Source of the DNA: Limnoperna fortunei
Lineage: Eukaryota > Mollusca > Bivalvia > Mytilida > Modiolidae
Length of the DNA: 64,000 nucleotides
Reading direction: 5' to 3'
NCBI GenBank assembly: GCA_944474755.1
Contig: OX104123.1
Location: forward strand, 60,133,898-60,197,897
Shown here one piece after another: positions 59,545 to 64,000 of the stretch. The notes under the pieces were generated by a model. It was not told where the DNA came from and searched no databases. It saw nothing but the letters and a program-made list of their open reading frames with translations. The translations under genes and the position numbers were made by a program. Position 1 is the first letter of the stretch. Every line of letters begins with the position of its first letter.

Positions 59545-60940
59545 TAAAGATCAATGACTAAATAAGACTATTTTTGCATTATTTTTTCCATTACAAATTC
59601 AAAAATGGTTTTTTTGTATTAAATAAAAAAGAAAGAACTAAATTGATAACTGTTCAAATATATATTTTTCTATTACAAGTGCAGCAACACTTTTTTGATT
59701 AAAGATAAAAGATAAAACAACTAATTAAAATTTCCAAAAGTTGTCTTGATATTAATGAAGAATAAAGGAAAAACCTAGATGAAAATTTATTTCACTTAAG
59801 TTTTTATATTGAAACTTCAAGGATTCTGTTTTTTACATTTAGAATAAATGCAAACACTAATTTTTGGCACATTTTTTTTCATTGCAAGTTCAGAAAAGTG
59901 GAAAGAACCAATTGAAGATTAATTTTCACATAACCTTAAGTTGACCACTTTTGACATTCAATGATTTCCTGATACTCTCTAGATTTATTATAGAAGCAAA
60001 CATTAGTAAAAAATTGTCTTTTTGTAATATTGTAAATGTAAATTACGCTTTACTGTTTCTCATTTGCAGCTTGTAAATTTGACGGTGTGAAATAATAAAT
60101 TCTTGCTAGCTGTAAAAATCAAAGCAAGCAACCAAAATTGAGTTTGAATGTTTCTTTATTTCTATTGACAGAATTTGTATTGGTAATACATGTTAATTTC
60201 ATATTACAATACACACAGATGTTACATTATGAATAAATAGACAGCATGTGAATGAACATGGAGCTGTTGGGGTGAAATATTACATGACTGACTTTCTATT
60301 GTGCTGCACGGTTCATGGCTTTTGGACATGTTCCAGAGGTTCTGTCATACATCGATAACCGTGTGGTTACGGACAAGTTCAGTACGGGAAATGAACCAGT
60401 ATTCCATTATCATCTCAAGCACATTAATGGGAAGTAAAAATAAATAAACAAATGACAATCACTGCACTTTATGTTCGAAGCCATCTTTTATTATGTCACT
60501 GTTCTGGATGAACTACCTCTGAAATTGGCACAGCGAAATCATGTCCTGAAGACTTCTGTTTACTCTATTTATGTCTGGAAATTTCTACTTGTGCTGAACC
60601 ACAATTTCTACAGCCCCTATCAGTCTTGTTTACTAATTTAGAGTACCTGTTTATATCAAATCTTCCAGTGGCATAACTAATATTTAAAAAACCTATCATT
60701 GGATGCAAATCACTGGATTAGATATTTTGGTAATTACCACAACTTTTGTTAATAATTTCAATCATTTTTTCTGCTATGTTGTTACAATAAAAATAGAATT
60801 CAAAACACATGAATACTTCAGACCAGTTGTGGACAAAAATGAAGACTAAAATTAGAAACAGTTGAAACACACAATATTATATATTAGCTGCAATCACTGG
60901 ATAACTGAGTGGTGATATCATATGAGATTCTAGAGATGGG
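59545..60940. other. Duplicated AT-rich sequence without genes
   Basis: Collinear with about 15,660-16,980 of copy A, minus the copy A SINE. No supported coding sequence. Confidence 0.5.
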
Positions 60941-60944
60941 GATC

Positions 60945-61150
60945 TCGGTTGACGAGAAGTTAAGGTTATTAGTCATCTACTATTGATCATAAATTGTCGA
61001 TACTGAGGATGTCAATTGGAGCCTTGCTGTGGGCAGGGTATGCTCGACTTGAAACTTAATTGACAATTCCATTTTTCCTGCCTAAGGTCAAATGTTAAAT
61101 GAAAAATTGCTGAAAATGACATTAAACCAAAAACAGACTTACAAACAAAC
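60945..61150 (+). mobile_element. Old SINE, shared with copy A
   Basis: Diverged version of 16,985-17,245 with an internal deletion; the tail reads GAAAAATTGCTGAAAATGAC. Confidence 0.75.
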
Positions 61151-61319
61151 AACAATTCTTAGGATGAAATCAGTGAACCAGTTTTCTATGGAAACCGATT
61201 AACAATAAAATACTTGTTTGTGAGGTACATGACATTTTGTTTGGTGACATGCATGACTAAGTTAAATCATTACTGTATACTGTTCTGTATGTAACTCGGA
61301 GTTCAGTGGTTCTCAGGTT

Positions 61320-61925
61320 AATTTGATTAGTGCATGTCGCACTGGTAGTCCTTGTCTTCACGGAAAATGCTGATGCACTGGGATAGTCTTTGTATAGTGA
61401 TATAGGCATGGCAGTCTTAATCACAGGATAAATCCCAGTTCTCTGGTATCTTTTAAGATGGTGGCTATGTGACTTGATGTGGACAAGGCAGTTGTCACCA
61501 ATGGAGGACTTTGTGTTCTTCTACTTCACTAAGGGGAGATGGGCTAAATACATTGATGTATAGATTTCGTCAAAAAAGAAACAGTTGGGGGAGGGGGGTT
61601 ATAAGTGAAATCCCAGCTTACATTATCACTACAGATGTAGTGGTTGTGTAGGGTTATCTCATAATTGTGTTATTGAATCTCCTGTTGTTTTGATTTTATA
61701 ACTTTGGGCTATAATTTATGCGACTTCTCATTACTCTACTTCATATTTATCTATTGGGTGTGGATTCTTACTATTTTAATTAGACATTGCAGTTTTCAGT
61801 GTTGGTTTTGGGGTATGGTGTGTATGTTTAAATTTGGTGATTTTTTGTTTACATTTACATATACACTAAAATAAAACACATTTTATACACTGGCTTAAAA
61901 TAAATGGAATCTAATGAAATTTTTC
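61320..61925. other. Interval without recognised features
   Basis: Not matched in copy A and without open frames. It contains a short G-rich run near 61,590. Confidence 0.4.
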
Positions 61926-61929
61926 CTAA

Positions 61930-64000
61930 GTTATCTTTGTCTCTAGATTAAGTGGTTTATCTCCCCTGTTATATTCTTTATCCTACTTAGATTGTTGTTG
62001 GGATGTCCTTTTCTGTATATTAAGTGGATTATCTCCCTTGTTATAGTCTTTATCCTCCTTTGCTTGTTTTCTAGTTGTCCTTATCTGTATATTTAGTAAA
62101 ATCGTTTTCTTGTTATAGTTTTTATCATATTTCGTTTGTTTTCAAGTTGTCGTTATCTGTATATTAAGTGGATTATCTCCCTTGTTATGGACTATTGTAC
62201 TTTGTTTTCGAGTTGTCCTTATCTGTATATTTAGTGAATTATCTCCTCTGTTATAGTCTTTACCCTACTTTGCTCGTTATCTAGTTGTTCTTTTGTGTAT
62301 ATTAAGTGAATTATCTCCCTTGTTATAGACTCTTGTACTTTGATTGTTCTTAGTTGTCCGTACCTGTCTATTTAGTGAATTATCTCCCCCCGATAGTCTT
62401 TATCCTATTTCACTTGTTGCTGAGATGTCCTTTTCTGTATATTAGGTTGATTATCTTTTGTTATAGTCTTTATCCTACTTTGCTCATTTTCGAGTTGTCC
62501 TTATCTTTATATATATAAGTGGTTTATCTCCCCTTTTATATTTGTTATCGTACTTTGATTGCTGTTGAGATGGCCTTATCTGTACTCTTTATACTACTTT
62601 GCATGTTTTTGAGCAATCAGATCACCTTGGTTATTTCTGCCTATGATTTGCAAGTAATAGTCTTTATCCTTCTTTTGCTTGTTCAAGTTCTCCTTATCTG
62701 TATATTATTGGATTATCTCCCCTGTTATAGTCTTTATTGTACTTTGCTTGTTTTGGAGTTGTCCTTATCTGTATATTATTGGATTATCTCCCCTGTTATA
62801 GTCTTTATTGTACTTTGCTTGTTTTTTAGTTGTCCTTATCTGTATATTATTGGATTATCTCCCCTGTTTTTGTCTTTATTGTACTTTGCTTGTTTTTGAG
62901 TTGTCCTTATCTGTATATTATTGAATTATCTCCCCTGTTATAGTCTTTATTGTACTTTGCTTGTTTTTAAGTTGTCCTTATCTGTATATTATTGAATTAT
63001 CTCTCCTGTTATAGTCTTTATTGTACTTTGCTTGTTTTTAAGTTGTCCTTATCTGTATATTATTGGATTATCTCCCCTGTTATAGTCTTTATTGTACTTT
63101 GCTTGTTTTTGAGTTGTCCTTATCTGTATATTATTGGATTATCACCCCTGTTATTGTCTTTATTGTACTTTGCTTGTTTTTGAGTTGTCCTTATCTGTAT
63201 ATTATTGGATTATCTCCCCTGTTATTGTCTTTATTGTACCCTGCTTGTTTTTGAGTTGTCCTTATCTGTATATTATTGGATTATCTCCCCTGTTATAGTC
63301 TTTATTGTACTTTGCTTGTTTTTAAGTTGTCCTTATCTGTATATTATTGGATTATCTCCCCTGTTATTGTCTTTATTGTACTTTGCTTGTTTTTGAGTTG
63401 TCCTTATCTGTATATTATTGGATTGTCTCCCCTGTTATTGTCTTTATTGTACTTTGCTTGTTTTTGAGTTGTCCTGATCTGTATATTATTGGATTATCTC
63501 CCCTGTTATAGTCTTTATTGTACTTTGCTTGTTTTTTAGTTGTCCTTATCTGTATATTATTGGATTATCTCCCCTGTTTTTGTCTTTATTGTACTTTGCT
63601 TGTTTTTGAGTTGTCCTTATCTGTATATTATTGAATTATCTCCCCTGTTATAGTCTTTATTGTACTTTGCTTGTTTTTAAGTTGTCCTTATCTGTATATT
63701 ATTGAATTATCTCTCCTGTTATAGTCTTTATTGTACTTTGCTTGTTTTTAAGTTGTCCTTATCTGTATATTATTGGATTATCTCCCCTGTTATAGTCTTT
63801 ATTGTACTTTGCTTGTTTTTGAGTTGTCCTTATCTGTATATTATTGGATTATCTCCCCTGTTATTGTCTTTATTGTACTTTGCTTGTTTTTGAGTTGTCC
63901 TTATCTGTATATTATTGGATTATCTCCCCTGTTATAGTCTTTATTGTACTTTGCTTGTTTTTGAGTTGTCCTTATCTGTATATTATTGGATTATCTCCCC
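61930..64000 (+). repeat. 71-bp satellite with a 710-bp higher-order period, continues past the window
   Basis: Early units (to about 62,690) are diverged. From there the unit GGATTATCTCCCCTGTTATA, GTCTTTATTGTACTTTGCTT, GTTTTTGAGTTGTCCTTATC, TGTATATTATT is nearly uniform. Variant marks recur every 710 bp: GTTTTTTAGT at 62,821 and 63,531, and ATCTCTCC at 62,999 and 63,709. The higher-order unit is therefore ten monomers. The open frames starting every 71 bp are artefacts. Confidence 0.95.

Larger units (their letters stand above)
50008..61320 (+). repeat. Segmental duplication, copy B
   Basis: Collinear with 7,985-17,400. Private features are a 1.5-kb segment at 56,148-57,675 that copy A lacks and the 161-bp tandem element at 58,437-59,540. 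It lacks the palindromic MITE and the SINE found at 14,875 and 16,705 in copy A. Its left border coincides with the transposon end. Confidence 0.85.

Noticed and set aside
62519..63893. Series of 63-residue open frames at 71-bp multiples
   Set aside because: They are produced by the satellite period. The frame shifts by two bases per unit and no protein family is suggested.

Overview
The window is eukaryotic, AT-rich and dominated by repeats. It most likely comes from a bivalve mollusc, probably a Mytilus-like mussel. The evidence is a tRNA-derived SINE that occurs many times on both strands (tRNA-like head near 'GTGGCCGAGTGGTTAAGG', tail near 'GAAAAATTGCTGAAAGTGG', then AAAC repeats), several other dispersed repeats of mollusc type, and spliced rather than operonic coding sequence. 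The species call rests on memory of these repeats, not on a search. No bacterial-type genes, true tRNA or rRNA genes, or CRISPR arrays are present.

Layout. 1-7.4 kb: a terminal exon with in-frame 30-bp repeats enters from the left edge, followed by an 83-bp minisatellite and a few orphan exon-like segments. 7.4-17.6 kb: copy A of a segmental duplication, full of decayed short coding segments and coding-strand minisatellites. 17.6-22.3 kb: a diverged minisatellite broken up by SINEs and a 1.5-kb terminal-inverted-repeat (TIR) element. 22.5-32.3 kb: a graveyard of nested elements, including a dead Tc1-like transposase carrying a SINE, an ACGCGT-rich TIR element and a piggyBac-like exon. 32,365-50,007: one 17.6-kb DNA transposon. 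50.0-61.9 kb: copy B of the duplication. 61.9-64.0 kb: a homogenised 71-bp satellite with a 710-bp higher-order period, running off the right edge.

The 17.6-kb transposon is the main result. Its ends are inverted repeats of about 156 bp that differ by only two substitutions and one indel. Immediately inside each arm is an array of 31-bp units centred on the palindrome TGTGCATGCACA, about 8.5 copies on the left and 11 on the right, in inverted orientation. Between them, on the minus strand, eight exons join in consistent phase into a 579-residue stop-free product that I recognise as a DUF7869-type protein. It has an RNase H-like D/D/E arrangement and a C-terminal SH3/chromo-like segment. Two further splice-bounded terminal exons of unknown function, one on each strand, lie inside the same element. 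It also hosts nested passengers, the best being a 546-bp TIR element with an 8-bp target duplication that carries a fragment of a RecQ-like helicase.

The two segmental copies record the local history. Some SINE insertions are shared and so predate the duplication. Others are private to one copy: a palindromic MITE and a SINE in A, a 6 x 161-bp element in B. The right end of the big transposon sits exactly where copy B begins.
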